From Acholeplasmataceae bacterium UBA4853 (lineage in GTDB: Bacteria; Bacillota_I; Bacilli_A; Acholeplasmatales; Acholeplasmataceae): a stretch of DNA of 64,000 nucleotides. The translations under genes and the position numbers were made by a program. The stretch's first letter is position 1. The number at the start of each line of letters is the position of its first letter. The notes below the pieces were generated by a model. That model was not told where the DNA came from, made no database searches, and saw only the letters and a program-made list of their open reading frames with translations. Where the stretch lies: positions 65,648 through 129,647 of the forward strand of contig DHEJ01000038.1 in assembly GCA_002399815.1 (NCBI GenBank), in the 5' to 3' direction. Positions 1 through 8,836 of the stretch are shown here, piece after piece.

Positions 1-2
1 TT

Positions 3-338
3 AACCAAATTGGTACCTATATGAATGAAAAATATGGGTATAATGCAGTTAGAGTAGATATTGAAGATTCTTATTTAAATATGTATGAAATCATTAAGGA
101 TCATATGTATGTAATTGATTATGCAGTTAATGCAACAAAAAAAGCAAATCTTACACCTAAGTTTGAAGCCATTCGTGGTGGAACCGATGGTGCTAGATTA
201 ACTTATGGTGGATTAATTTGCCCAAACCTTGGAACTGGTGCATATCACTTCCATGGTAGATTAGAATTTGCAAGTATTCATCAAATGGAAAAAGCTGTTG
301 AAGTATTTACAAATATTGTTAAATTAATTGCAGAGTAA
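3..338 (+). CDS. pepT: Peptidase T (tripeptide aminopeptidase), C-terminal part
   Basis: This is the last ~112 codons of a gene that begins before the window; the frame is open to base 3. The end contains IRGGTDGARL followed by a P-N-L-G-TG-x-x-x-FHGR-E-F block, which is the conserved C-terminal zinc-site and dimer region of M20-family peptidase T. PepT is a cytosolic dinuclear-zinc enzyme that removes the N-terminal residue of tripeptides. No terminator lies between it and the reductase gene 37 bases downstream, so the two may be co-transcribed. The family call is firm for so short a piece. Confidence 0.88.
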   Translation, partial: NQIGTYMNEKYGYNAVRVDIEDSYLNMYEIIKDHMYVIDYAVNATKKANLTPKFEAIRGGTDGARLTYGGLICPNLGTGAYHFHGRLEFASIHQMEKAVEVFTNIVKLIAE

Positions 339-375
339 TTAGATTCATAATAAATAAAATAAGGGGGATTTAAAA

Positions 376-1368
376 ATGTATGTAGCAAACGCAGATCGTT
401 ATAAGAAAATGATTTACCGTAAATTAGGATCATCCGGTTTAAAATTAAGTGTATTATCATTTGGTTTATGGCAAAACTTTGGTGAACAAAATGACTATGA
501 AGTTTGTAAACAAATGATTCTTAATGCATTTGACCATGGTATTACACATTTTGATTTAGCTAATAATTATGGACCAGGACCTGGTCATGCTGAAAAAGTA
601 TTTGGTAGAATTTTAAAAGATGCCTTAATGCCATATCGTGATGAAATTGTTATTTCTACTAAAGCTGGTTACGGCATGTGGAGTGGACCTTACCAAGATG
701 GAGGCTCTCGTAAGTATTTAATTTCTTCATTAAATCAATCACTTGAAAGAATGGGTATACCTTACGTAGACATCTTCTACCATCACCGTTTTGATCATGA
801 AACTAGCTTAAAAGAAACAATGCTTGCTTTAAGAGATATTGTTTTATCAGGTAAAGCACTTTATGTTGGATTGTCTAATTATAATAGTGAACAATTAAAA
901 GCAGCTCATCAAATACTTGATCAACTAAATGTTCCATATGTAATCACACAACCAAGTTACTCGATGTTAAATAGATGGATTGAACAAGACCATTTATTAG
1001 AAACACAAGATAGTTTAGGTGGTGGTACTATTTGTTATTCCGCACTTGCACAAGGCTTATTAACAAATAAATATATCAATGATATTCCTGCAGACTCAAG
1101 AGCAAAAAACCCTAACTCATGGTGGTTTACTGAAAAAAACATTACACCAGAAGCTAGAGAACGATTAAAGAAACTTGATGTTATTGCAAAATCACGCGGT
1201 CAGTCTATTGCTCAATTGGCACTTGCTTGGACACTTAGAAATCCAAAGATGACTTCTACTTTAATCTCAACATCAAAAATTCAACAATTAGAAGAAAACT
1301 TAAAGACACTCGATAATTTAGCATTTAGCGATCATGAGTTACAACAAATTGAGGATGCTTTAAAATAA
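376..1368 (+). CDS. Aldo/keto reductase, YghZ/GpR type
   Basis: A cytosolic NADPH-dependent oxidoreductase with the AKR barrel. The tetrad is visible: D60 and Y65 in FDLANNYGPG, K96 in STKAGYG and H137 in YHHR. The YxHR form and the length of 330 aa match the L-glyceraldehyde-3-phosphate reductase (YghZ) subgroup, which detoxifies aldehydes. The start is set by a good ribosome site (AAGGGGG) at 361-367. The gene ends at the base before the stop codon of the convergent ATPase gene, so the two 3' ends abut with no spacer or terminator. The true substrate cannot be read from sequence. Confidence 0.88.
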   Translation: MYVANADRYKKMIYRKLGSSGLKLSVLSFGLWQNFGEQNDYEVCKQMILNAFDHGITHFDLANNYGPGPGHAEKVFGRILKDALMPYRDEIVISTKAGYGMWSGPYQDGGSRKYLISSLNQSLERMGIPYVDIFYHHRFDHETSLKETMLALRDIVLSGKALYVGLSNYNSEQLKAAHQILDQLNVPYVITQPSYSMLNRWIEQDHLLETQDSLGGGTICYSALAQGLLTNKYINDIPADSRAKNPNSWWFTEKNITPEARERLKKLDVIAKSRGQSIAQLALAWTLRNPKMTSTLISTSKIQQLEENLKTLDNLAFSDHELQQIEDALK

Positions 1369-2592
1369 TTATTCCTCAAAATATCCTTCTAAATATAGAT
1401 TTAAAATTTTCTTATCTTTTCTAATGTTATATGCACTTAAGTATGTAAATTTAGTTTCATAGTCTTTCTTGACATAAACTATTTCATTTAATGGAAACAA
1501 CTTACTGTCAAACAGTAATAAATCATGTGTGGTAAAAAGCAGTTTGATGTCAAATGTTTGATACAACTTATGTAATGTTGTTAGAAAGGTTTTTGAAGTA
1601 TTTGAATCTAGGTGATTTGTGAGGTCGTCGACCAATACCAAATCACCTTTTTTATTTCTAAGTAAAATCATAGTTAAGACAATTAATCGTTTTAATCCCA
1701 TTGAAACATCACTTAATGAAATAACCTGTTCATCAATAAATTTTACATCAATCGTTTGAATCTTTAGTGTATCTAGTGATCTTCCTTTTAGACGGTAAAA
1801 TTGATTATATGCTACAACAAAGAACTCAAATTCATCAGTGGTAGAAAGTTTATTTCTAAATGTATCCATAAAGTGATCATATCGATGACGATTTAAATTT
1901 GATCTTAATTCATCAAGTTCAATATAGCGGTATGATAGAGCTTGAATTTTTGTATCAAGTGTTTGAAGTAAGGATAATACATTAGGATAGTTTTTGTAAT
2001 CTATATGCGTATAGTAAAAAATATCCTCATCTGATGTCACAAATGTAATATTTCTAATTGATTCTGCAGATTTATCTAAAAAGGTAGTTAATTTTGAATC
2101 GGAAAAATCTTTAGCAATTAAATTAGATAGTATCAATTCTTTTTTATTAAATTTTAGATCATATATATAGGTTTTTAATCTTTCAAAATCTATTTTTGTA
2201 AATAACTTTTGAAAATTACTATAAAGTTCAATATCATGTTGAACTCTTCTGAAATACAATTCAAATGTGTTTTTCTTATATACTTCAAAAGCTTCATAAA
2301 CGATTTCACTTTTTTCGCTATCTAGTGCAACTGTATATTGATATAACTTATCATCAAATCTAAATGTAATAACGTACTTAAGTTCTTCATGAATCATCGA
2401 TTTAGGAATCACTCTGGTATTTGTTAAAAACATTTCTTTAAAGAGTTTGATTGATTCAATAATAGTTGATTTACCAGAATTATTCTTACCAAATACTACA
2501 TTAAACACTTTATGGTTACTAAAATCGATTGTAATTGGTGATTTTATCGTTTTAAAATTTGATACTGTGATTGTTTCTATCATAATTATCAC
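1369..2592 (-). CDS. SMC/RecF-like AAA ATPase of unknown role
   Basis: A 407-residue ATPase with the N-terminal pattern of RecF/SMC-like AAA_15/AAA_21 proteins: ITVSNFKTI, then Walker A GKNNSGKS near residues 35-42, a ~230-residue insert, an ABC-like SLSDVSMGLKR signature and Walker B LVLVDD followed by LTNHLD and a TTHD switch histidine. No nuclease (TOPRIM) domain follows, so it is not a complete OLD protein. The encoded start is GTG at 2592, four bases after AGAGGA; the ATG three codons later is an alternative. Similar single genes occur in defence and DNA-maintenance settings, but here it stands alone among housekeeping genes, so function is left open. Confidence 0.75.
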   Translation of the reverse strand: MIIMIETITVSNFKTIKSPITIDFSNHKVFNVVFGKNNSGKSTIIESIKLFKEMFLTNTRVIPKSMIHEELKYVITFRFDDKLYQYTVALDSEKSEIVYEAFEVYKKNTFELYFRRVQHDIELYSNFQKLFTKIDFERLKTYIYDLKFNKKELILSNLIAKDFSDSKLTTFLDKSAESIRNITFVTSDEDIFYYTHIDYKNYPNVLSLLQTLDTKIQALSYRYIELDELRSNLNRHRYDHFMDTFRNKLSTTDEFEFFVVAYNQFYRLKGRSLDTLKIQTIDVKFIDEQVISLSDVSMGLKRLIVLTMILLRNKKGDLVLVDDLTNHLDSNTSKTFLTTLHKLYQTFDIKLLFTTHDLLLFDSKLFPLNEIVYVKKDYETKFTYLSAYNIRKDKKILNLYLEGYFEE

Positions 2593-2639
2593 ACATTCCT
2601 CTATTATCTTATAACTTCAATACATATATTATAGTATAT

Positions 2640-2658
2640 ATTACGATTTTTTCGTAAT
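2640..2658. promoter_or_regulatory. Inverted repeat in a divergent promoter region
   Basis: ATTACGA and TCGTAAT (7 bp, perfect) are separated by TTTTT in the 139-base gap between the divergent ATPase and metN genes. A TATAAT for metN lies at 2695-2700 and another for the ATPase lies close by on the minus strand. The repeat could be an operator for either gene or a short transcript hairpin. No S-box or T-box leader is visible ahead of metN. Confidence 0.35.
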
Positions 2659-2731
2659 TAAAGCAATCAGTTAAACGTATGAGTCATTTATCTTTATAAT
2701 AGTAAAGAACAATAATTTAAAGGATTTAACG

Positions 2732-3463
2732 ATGTTAAGACTAACTCATATATCAAAAAACTTCATCACAAATAATAACACTGTTCGTGCATTAGATGAT
2801 ATATCATTTGAAATTGCACCGGGAGAGATTTTTGGAATCATCGGAAAGAGTGGTGTTGGAAAATCCACTTTACTTAAAATACTCTCACTTCAATTAAAAG
2901 CTGATCATGGTTCATATGATTTTTTTAATCATGATGCTTTTCTTAGTGATGCTAAAACAAAACAGACTTTAATTAAACAAACATCATATATTTATCAGAA
3001 TTTCTCACTTTTATACAATCTAAATGTACTAGATAATATTGCACTACCATTAAAACTTAATGGTATGGATAAAACCAATAGAGAAAATCTTGCTTTAGAG
3101 ATGTTAGAATTTGTTGGACTAGAATCCAAAAAATCTAATTACCCCATAACTTTATCAGGCGGAGAGGCTCAAAGAGTCTCTATTGCACGTGCTTTAGTAA
3201 CAAATCCTAAAGTATTATTCCTTGATGAACCTACTTCTTCTTTAGATGAGGAAACCGCTCTAGAGGTCTTAGGTTTAATTAAGAGAGTTCATGAAAAGTT
3301 TAAACCCACTATCATCTTGGTTTCTCATCAATTGTCAGTTATTAAGTTTTTATGCCATAAAGTCTTATTACTTTCAGAAGGAAAAATTAAAAAGTTAGGT
3401 ACAATTAAGAATAATTTTGATTTAAATTCAAGTTATTTGGATTTGTGGGATGAATCTTTATGA
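2732..3463 (+). CDS. metN: Methionine-type ABC importer, ATP-binding protein
   Basis: A cytoplasmic ABC ATPase powering import by the permease and lipoprotein encoded next. Walker A GKSGVGKS is at 39-46, signature LSGGE at 141-145 and Walker B VLFLDEP at 161-167, followed by the D-loop SSLD and H-loop SH. It is 243 residues, about 100 shorter than typical MetN: the C-terminal substrate-sensing (NIL/ACT) domain that inhibits transport in MetN is missing. It overlaps the next gene by four bases (ATGA), implying translational coupling. Assignment to methionine rests on the partner lipoprotein family. Confidence 0.85.
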   Translation: MLRLTHISKNFITNNNTVRALDDISFEIAPGEIFGIIGKSGVGKSTLLKILSLQLKADHGSYDFFNHDAFLSDAKTKQTLIKQTSYIYQNFSLLYNLNVLDNIALPLKLNGMDKTNRENLALEMLEFVGLESKKSNYPITLSGGEAQRVSIARALVTNPKVLFLDEPTSSLDEETALEVLGLIKRVHEKFKPTIILVSHQLSVIKFLCHKVLLLSEGKIKKLGTIKNNFDLNSSYLDLWDESL

Positions 3464-4140
3464 TAGATTTCGCATTAACAAGTCTTGAACAATCACAGCT
3501 GATTACTGCAATCTTAGAAACAACTTACCTTTTACTAATAAGTGCGTTAATATCAATTCCAATTGGATCTTTAATCGGTTTCATCTTAGCACTATATGGG
3601 AAAAATAAAGTATATGCTCAAGGTTATCTATCAAGTATCTTATCAGTTATCATGAGTATCATTCGTTCGATTCCATTTGTATTATTAATGGTATTAATCA
3701 TTCCTTTATCATATAACCTATTTAAAACCAGTATTGGGGTTATTCCTTCATTAATATCTTTATCCATTATAGGCATAGCTACTGTATCTAGATTAGTAGA
3801 ACAGGCAATCACAGATATAAATCCTCAAATCTTTGATTTAGCTAAATCTATGGGTGCAACAAAGTATCAATTATTTAGACATTTTATTTTTGTTGAAGCA
3901 AGATCTTCACTCATATTAGGATATACCTCAGCACTGGTAAGTCTACTTGCATATTCATCAGTTGTTTATATCGTAGGTGGTGGTGGACTTGGTTATACTG
4001 CGATACAAATTGGTTACTACTCTCCAGTTGGTAAAACACTGATGTGGGTTTCAACCATATTAATGATTCTACTTGTTCAAATCATTCAACTCATTGGAAA
4101 TTTGATTGCTAATTATTTAAATAAAAAGAAAAGAGGTTAA
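3460..4140 (+). CDS. metI: Methionine-type ABC importer, permease
   Basis: A 226-residue integral membrane protein with about five hydrophobic helices and the EAA loop that contacts the ATPase (DLAKSMGATKYQLFRHFIFVEAR, where G and the spacing are conserved). It carries the MetI-type signature VGGGGLGYTAIQIGYY near the C-terminus. It is translated from an ATG overlapping the metN stop and ends three bases before metQ, so the three genes form one operon. Confidence 0.87.
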   Translation: MIDFALTSLEQSQLITAILETTYLLLISALISIPIGSLIGFILALYGKNKVYAQGYLSSILSVIMSIIRSIPFVLLMVLIIPLSYNLFKTSIGVIPSLISLSIIGIATVSRLVEQAITDINPQIFDLAKSMGATKYQLFRHFIFVEARSSLILGYTSALVSLLAYSSVVYIVGGGGLGYTAIQIGYYSPVGKTLMWVSTILMILLVQIIQLIGNLIANYLNKKKRG

Positions 4141-4143
4141 CAT

Positions 4144-4947
4144 ATGAAAAAAATATTTTTATTACTTACTATAGGATTTACTTTGATTCTAGCATCTTGT
4201 GTAAAAGACGAAAACACCTTAACAATTGGTGTAAACTTTTATCCTATGCCAGAAATCATTGAACTGATTAAAGATGATTTAAAAGCTGACGGAATTACAA
4301 TAAATACGGTTCAAATGGACTATAACGTATTAAACACACCACTCTTACAAGGCGAAATTGATGGAAACTTGATTCAACATCAATACTTTATGAACTTCTT
4401 TAATCAGGCTAATAATGGAAATTTAGTGATTGCTCAAAGAATATATCATTCAAAGTTTGCATTATACTCTAGTGTATTTGCATCCATTGATGACATCCCT
4501 TCAAATACTACCATTTATATACCAGAGGATATTGTAAATATTTCAAGAGCATTAATCTTACTTGATGATCTTGGTTTAATTACATTAGCAGAAGGAAAGA
4601 CGACTGATTCTAAATTATCTGATATCACTTCAAATCCTAAAGGTCTCATCTTTCAAACAAAATCCTTAGGAACAACTGCACAAGCATATCACTCTGATGG
4701 TGGTAAATTAGCTATAATGTACCCAAGTTATGCAAGAACACCAGATAATCAACTAATGGATGATAGTGAAGTGATTGCATATGAGGAACTCAATGAACTC
4801 ACTATGACCTATGCAATCTCATTTGTGACTAGAGAAGATAACTTAAATGATCCTAAGATTCAAAAACTAATCACCCATCTAACAAGTCCTAAAGTAGCTA
4901 ATTGGATTACCGAAAATTATGGGTGGGCAGCAATTCCAGCTTTTTAA
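4144..4947 (+). CDS. metQ: MetQ/NlpA-family substrate-binding lipoprotein
   Basis: The N-terminus MKKIFLLLTIGF is followed by lipobox LASC with the lipidated cysteine at residue 19. The rest is an NlpA (Lipoprotein_9) fold: TIGVNFYPMPEI at the start of the first lobe and the LLQGEIDGNLIQHQYF block typical of MetQ. It would sit outside the membrane and hand D/L-methionine or a related amino acid to MetI. It is the last gene of the operon, followed directly by a terminator. Confidence 0.87.
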   Translation: MKKIFLLLTIGFTLILASCVKDENTLTIGVNFYPMPEIIELIKDDLKADGITINTVQMDYNVLNTPLLQGEIDGNLIQHQYFMNFFNQANNGNLVIAQRIYHSKFALYSSVFASIDDIPSNTTIYIPEDIVNISRALILLDDLGLITLAEGKTTDSKLSDITSNPKGLIFQTKSLGTTAQAYHSDGGKLAIMYPSYARTPDNQLMDDSEVIAYEELNELTMTYAISFVTREDNLNDPKIQKLITHLTSPKVANWITENYGWAAIPAF

Positions 4948-4951
4948 CTTT

Positions 4952-4996
4952 AAAAAATACCTCAAATATGATATATTTATTTAGAGGTATTTTTTT
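4952..4996 (+). terminator. Rho-independent terminator of metNIQ, overlapping mscS ribosome site
   Basis: AAAAAATACCTC (4952-4963) pairs with GAGGTATTTTTT (4984-4995), giving a 12-bp A-T-rich stem with a U tract. The T run ends at base 4996, exactly before the ATG of the next gene, and the 3' arm contains AGAGGT, the only plausible Shine-Dalgarno for that gene. Confidence 0.8.
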
Positions 4997-5815
4997 ATGG
5001 ACATCTTAAAGAATTTTTTAACAGAATGGTTAACATCACTTCAATTTCATCCCTCAATCGTACAATTACTTGTTACTACAACAAGTATTTTAGGATGGGT
5101 TTTACTTGGATTTATTATGCATATTTCAGCAAAGTATATTATTCAAAGATTAAAAGCTAAAGAAAAAAAGATGGTCAAACGTCAAAAAACGGTTGCTGCA
5201 TTAATCATTGCATTAGTTAAATATATTTTCTGGTTTGTAATGATCATGATGGTTTTAAAAGAACTTGGACTGGATTTAGCCCCAATACTAGCTAGTGCTG
5301 GAATCTTAGGGTTTGCTATTGGTTTTGGTGCTCAAGAACTCATTAAGGACTTAATTTCAGGATTCTTTATCATCTTTGAAGATGCATTTGGTGTAGGGGA
5401 TTTAATTCAGGTTGGTGATTTTAGTGGTCGAGTCATTGAAGTTGGTATTCGAAGAACAAAACTTATAAACTGGAAAAATGAAATTAGATTAGTCAATAAT
5501 GGCGATATTAAAGTTATTACAAATTTCTCTGTTGGAGAATCTGTTGGTGTTGTGGAATTCTTTGTGACACCACAGTTTGATTTAAAAGTCTTTTATGGTG
5601 AAAAGTTTGTAGATTTATTAGAAGGTTATGCAACAAAACCAGATATGACTGAAGCACCAACCTTTGTAGGTGTTGTTGATACTCAATTACACATGATTAA
5701 ATTAAGAGTCACATTCAAAACATTAAACTCTAGACAATTTGGTTATGAAAGAGACTTAAAACGAGATATTCATATGTTTATTAGAGAAACAAGGGAAGAA
5801 ACAAAAGTATATTAA
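4997..5815 (+). CDS. mscS: Small-conductance mechanosensitive channel, MscS family
   Basis: A 272-residue membrane protein. Hydrophobic helices lie near residues 20-45 and 68-90, and the pore-lining TM3 follows as ILASAGILGFAIGFGAQELIKD, the Gly/Ala-packed motif of MscS. The soluble beta domain after it contains the conserved FEDAFGVGDLIQVGDFSG block. It opens under membrane tension to release solutes, important in a cell without a wall. Its translation start lies immediately after the U tract of the upstream terminator. A bidirectional terminator follows. Confidence 0.9.
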   Translation: MDILKNFLTEWLTSLQFHPSIVQLLVTTTSILGWVLLGFIMHISAKYIIQRLKAKEKKMVKRQKTVAALIIALVKYIFWFVMIMMVLKELGLDLAPILASAGILGFAIGFGAQELIKDLISGFFIIFEDAFGVGDLIQVGDFSGRVIEVGIRRTKLINWKNEIRLVNNGDIKVITNFSVGESVGVVEFFVTPQFDLKVFYGEKFVDLLEGYATKPDMTEAPTFVGVVDTQLHMIKLRVTFKTLNSRQFGYERDLKRDIHMFIRETREETKVY

Positions 5816-5821
5816 ACTATT

Positions 5822-5872
5822 AAAAAAACCGGTTATTTATGAATTTAATTCATAATTACCGGTTTTATTTTT
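5822..5872. terminator. Bidirectional terminator between mscS and the fibre cluster
   Basis: A long hairpin with AAAACCGGT and ACCGGTTTT as the outer arms (around 5824-5832 and 5857-5865) and ATGAATT/AATTCAT as an inner stem. A runs precede and T runs follow it, so it can stop transcription from both convergent sides: mscS on plus and the repeat protein gene on minus. Confidence 0.82.
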
Positions 5873-8117
5873 AATTTCTATTTGGATCCCAGATGATATT
5901 ATATTCTTTCCATACTGTAAAATCTGTAGATGGTACAACTGGATTACCAAAGTTATCAACTGGTACTTTTAATGCTTCCCAGAATGATCCATCATAAATA
6001 ACTTTGTCCCCTACTTTATAGGTATTATATGGACGCCATATTTCTGTTAACTCTTGCCAGTTACTTCCCATTGTTCCCGGTGTTTGAGTATTGGTTACTC
6101 CATTAGTACCTTGCCACATAAATAATCTTTCATCGTACTTAACCATACTTCTTAATGATGATGAATTATAATACATGTTTGTTGGATTCCAGTTTTCTGA
6201 TAACTTTTGCCATGCTCCGCTAATCCCTGGTTCTTGATTTGTTGATGTTCCGGTTCTTAGTGCAAAGTATTCTCCGTCATGAAGTACTAATGAGTCTTTT
6301 ACATAAGTATTTTTATAATGCCATGCACTACCCAATAACCACCAACCTTGGGTTGTTTCAGGATTGGTATTTATAGTTGTACTTGCTTGATTCCAAACAT
6401 AAATGTTTCCATTATATGTAACTCTTTGATATCTTGAATAGGTTGTTGCAGCATTGTAAGTGCCTAAGTTATTAAGAATTCTCCAGTTGGCATTAGACCC
6501 TGGTGCACTTTGATAGGCTGCAATATTAGCAAGTGCAATATAATAATTACCATTGTATAAAATAATATGATTTTGAGGATATGCTTGAACGTTCGTATAA
6601 TTGAATCCTAATTGTTTCCAAACTTGAGAGTTTAAAGCAGGATCTTCATAGGTACCTGTTGTCACGTTCGTATAATATAATCCGTTATGGATAACATATT
6701 CATTGATTAAATATTTTTGTTTATTAAATGCCGAATAATTGATACCTAATTCTCTAAAATCTTGATATGCTTGTGGTTGAGATTGGCCAGAACCTACATT
6801 ACCAAATGCATAGTACCACTTCGTAATACCACCTGAAATAAAGTATGTAACATCACCAGTATTATATGTATTACCACTATTAAACATCTTATCTAATCTT
6901 TCCCATGCCCAAGCAGTGGTTGGTAAAACAGTATTATCTGTTTTAGCTAAATAGAATGCTCCATTATAAAATACAATTGTGCCTTCTAAATATAGTCTAC
7001 CTGATTGATAATATGGTGAAATTGGACTCCATGCCCATGTTGCAGCATCAGGTACTTGATTTGTACTGCCTTGTCTAGCAACATAGAAACCAGCATTTGT
7101 ACCATCTGGTAAATCTCTAAAATAAACAATGTTACCGGCAACATAAGTAACTGTTGATGACCAATAAGAAATAACTGATGGTGAATATAGAAAATCCTCA
7201 AATCCCCAGTCATCAGGTCCCAAACCAGAACCATATGAAATGCTAATATTTATCTTTCCATTAGAAATAGTCGGTTGGGCTAGTGCTAAATGGTTTACTA
7301 AATTAATTTTTATTGTATAAGTACCCGCAGGAAGAGTAATTGTTCTACCTGTAGGGAAATTTCTTGTATGCCAAATGTACACATAGCTATTTGTTGAACC
7401 AATGATTTCAATTGCAACTCCGCGTAAATATGCTTCATTTGCAACATTATTAAAGACAACATTCATACCATATGTACCACTTGAGGTTGTTGTAAGAGTT
7501 TTTGTAGTCGGTAATTGGTCATCCCAAATATCTGAACGATTGAGTTGAACTGCAGAAACTAAGACTACAAGTCTGACATGATCAACTGCAGCAGGGAAAG
7601 TAAATCCAACTTTTCTCTTTAGTGATGTAATAAAGTCTAATGTGACACTAGTTTCTTTATATACTGGGTCACCATATAAATAGTTTATACCAACCTCAGA
7701 TGTATCTTCAATTAAGTTTTCGTGATAAATCGTATCAAATGCATTTGGATTAGCAATAACATTACCACTAGAATTCATCCACATTTCAACAACTTTAAAA
7801 CGCACCTTTATATTTTGATGTGCAGTAATATTTACTGCAACTTTAATTTCAAAGTTTGCATGATTCATTTGTGTTTTAGTTAAGTTTACAGATAAATCAT
7901 CACGGTTATATGATGCATGGTTATAATCTACTAATTGATTTGTTGATTGTGTTAATCCAATTGCTAGACTTGAATCAAATAAGCTTGATGTTCTAACATA
8001 TAAGTCTAGAGCTTCAGTTGCTTCGTTTAATGCAACCCATGCATAAACACTCATCACAGTGGATAAGGAAAATATAAATGTGAGAAATAAAATGGTAATT
8101 TTTCTAATTTTTCTCAT
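5871..8117 (-). CDS. Secreted protein with nine carbohydrate-binding-like repeats, SipW-type signal
   Basis: 748 residues. The N-terminus has a hydrophobic segment ending SVYAWVA, matching the other signal peptides of this cluster. Residues ~35-310 form a beta-rich region without a name. From about residue 318 to the end there are nine repeats of 43-55 residues with the pattern W/Y-x-x-x-x-x-Y-x-x-G-x-x-V-x-Y-x-G-x-x-Y-x-A...W, as in chitin-binding CBM5/12 modules of chitinases. No catalytic domain is seen, so a glycan-binding or matrix role is likely. It starts ten bases after the preceding gene with AGGTGA as ribosome site, so it is the last gene of the cluster, under the internal c-di-GMP riboswitch. 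Repeat boundaries are from eye alignment. Confidence 0.75.
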   Translation of the reverse strand: MRKIRKITILFLTFIFSLSTVMSVYAWVALNEATEALDLYVRTSSLFDSSLAIGLTQSTNQLVDYNHASYNRDDLSVNLTKTQMNHANFEIKVAVNITAHQNIKVRFKVVEMWMNSSGNVIANPNAFDTIYHENLIEDTSEVGINYLYGDPVYKETSVTLDFITSLKRKVGFTFPAAVDHVRLVVLVSAVQLNRSDIWDDQLPTTKTLTTTSSGTYGMNVVFNNVANEAYLRGVAIEIIGSTNSYVYIWHTRNFPTGRTITLPAGTYTIKINLVNHLALAQPTISNGKINISISYGSGLGPDDWGFEDFLYSPSVISYWSSTVTYVAGNIVYFRDLPDGTNAGFYVARQGSTNQVPDAATWAWSPISPYYQSGRLYLEGTIVFYNGAFYLAKTDNTVLPTTAWAWERLDKMFNSGNTYNTGDVTYFISGGITKWYYAFGNVGSGQSQPQAYQDFRELGINYSAFNKQKYLINEYVIHNGLYYTNVTTGTYEDPALNSQVWKQLGFNYTNVQAYPQNHIILYNGNYYIALANIAAYQSAPGSNANWRILNNLGTYNAATTYSRYQRVTYNGNIYVWNQASTTINTNPETTQGWWLLGSAWHYKNTYVKDSLVLHDGEYFALRTGTSTNQEPGISGAWQKLSENWNPTNMYYNSSSLRSMVKYDERLFMWQGTNGVTNTQTPGTMGSNWQELTEIWRPYNTYKVGDKVIYDGSFWEALKVPVDNFGNPVVPSTDFTVWKEYNIIWDPNRN

Positions 8118-8127
8118 ATGAAATCAC

Positions 8128-8754
8128 CTAAATCATAACTTTCACGCGGTATACTAATGCATGATATACTGCTTTTTGTTCAACGGTTAAACCATCATAA
8201 TAACCCCAAATATAGACATTAACAAATCTTGTTTCTCCTGCTGGTACAACAAAACCAGTTTGATTATGTTGAGTCATCTTTTGGAAAACATTTGATCCAT
8301 TTTGAAAGTTAAGCATTCTTTCAGCTAAATATGCTGATTGAGTTAATGTTGCGTGATCTGGTAAAGCTAAATATTTTAAACCGGACAATGTACCTGATAA
8401 AACACCAAATTCTGGAGATGCCATCACATTAATATTGACTTTAACAGTTGCATTATTTAATCCTGGATTTGTAACTTCAAGTCTAATCAATGAAGCATAT
8501 CCATAAAAGTCAAATCCGGTTACATTAAAATCAGCGTCATTTAAGTAAACTAAATCACGTACTCTGTCTCCTAAGAAGATTGTATCCATATCAGAGTTAA
8601 CTTCAAGTACTTCATTTTGACTAATTACACTACCACCAAAGCCTTCAACTTTTGCATAATTTCCAGAAAACCAAGCAAAAACGCCAGTTACCATCGTAGC
8701 AACTGATACCAATAGGAATATGATTAAGATGAGAGTCTTTCTTATCAATTTCAT
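8128..8754 (-). CDS. Small TasA/CalY-like secreted protein with SipW-type signal peptide
   Basis: 208 residues. The leader MKLIRKTLILIIFLLVSVAT runs into VTGVFAWFS, the signature of substrates processed by SipW-type signal peptidases (as in TasA and camelysin). Cleavage is predicted close to VFA-WFS. The mature part is beta-rich with little Lys/Cys. It is the first gene after the second c-di-GMP riboswitch, whose 3' end is followed by AAAGGG and the ATG. A fibre subunit or anchor is the likely role; the mature sequence itself is not one I recognise. Confidence 0.72.
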   Translation of the reverse strand: MKLIRKTLILIIFLLVSVATMVTGVFAWFSGNYAKVEGFGGSVISQNEVLEVNSDMDTIFLGDRVRDLVYLNDADFNVTGFDFYGYASLIRLEVTNPGLNNATVKVNINVMASPEFGVLSGTLSGLKYLALPDHATLTQSAYLAERMLNFQNGSNVFQKMTQHNQTGFVVPAGETRFVNVYIWGYYDGLTVEQKAVYHALVYRVKVMI

Positions 8755-8769
8755 TTGTACCCTTTATCG

Positions 8770-8836
8770 ATGCAACTGGCTGTCTTTATATAGACCCTTT
8801 AGTTTTGCGTCCTTAAGTTCCCTTAAGTTTGCCTTT
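8770..8836 (-). promoter_or_regulatory. Class-I cyclic-di-GMP riboswitch (GEMM-I), internal to the operon
   Basis: On the minus strand: GGCAAAC (8827-8833), hairpin CTTAAG-GGAA-CTTAAG with a GNRA-like loop, the hallmark GGACGCAAA (complement of 8804-8812), then CTAAAGGGTCT...AGAC and AGCCAGTTGC. GCAAAC can pair with GTTGC to close P1. This order and these invariant blocks match the c-di-GMP-I aptamer. The 5' side begins two bases after the last sense codon of the signal peptidase gene, overlapping its stop, and the following ATG is 15 bases beyond P1 with AAAGGG between. No terminator hairpin is evident, so control of translation, or of the short intercistronic RNA, is more likely. Confidence 0.88.

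Noticed and set aside
2600..2731. SAM or T-box leader for the methionine importer
   Set aside because: The gap is short and none of the conserved S-box or T-box blocks is present on the plus strand.
6986..7234. 82-codon frame inside the repeat protein gene
   Set aside because: Alternative frame of a clearly coding region with no ribosome site.
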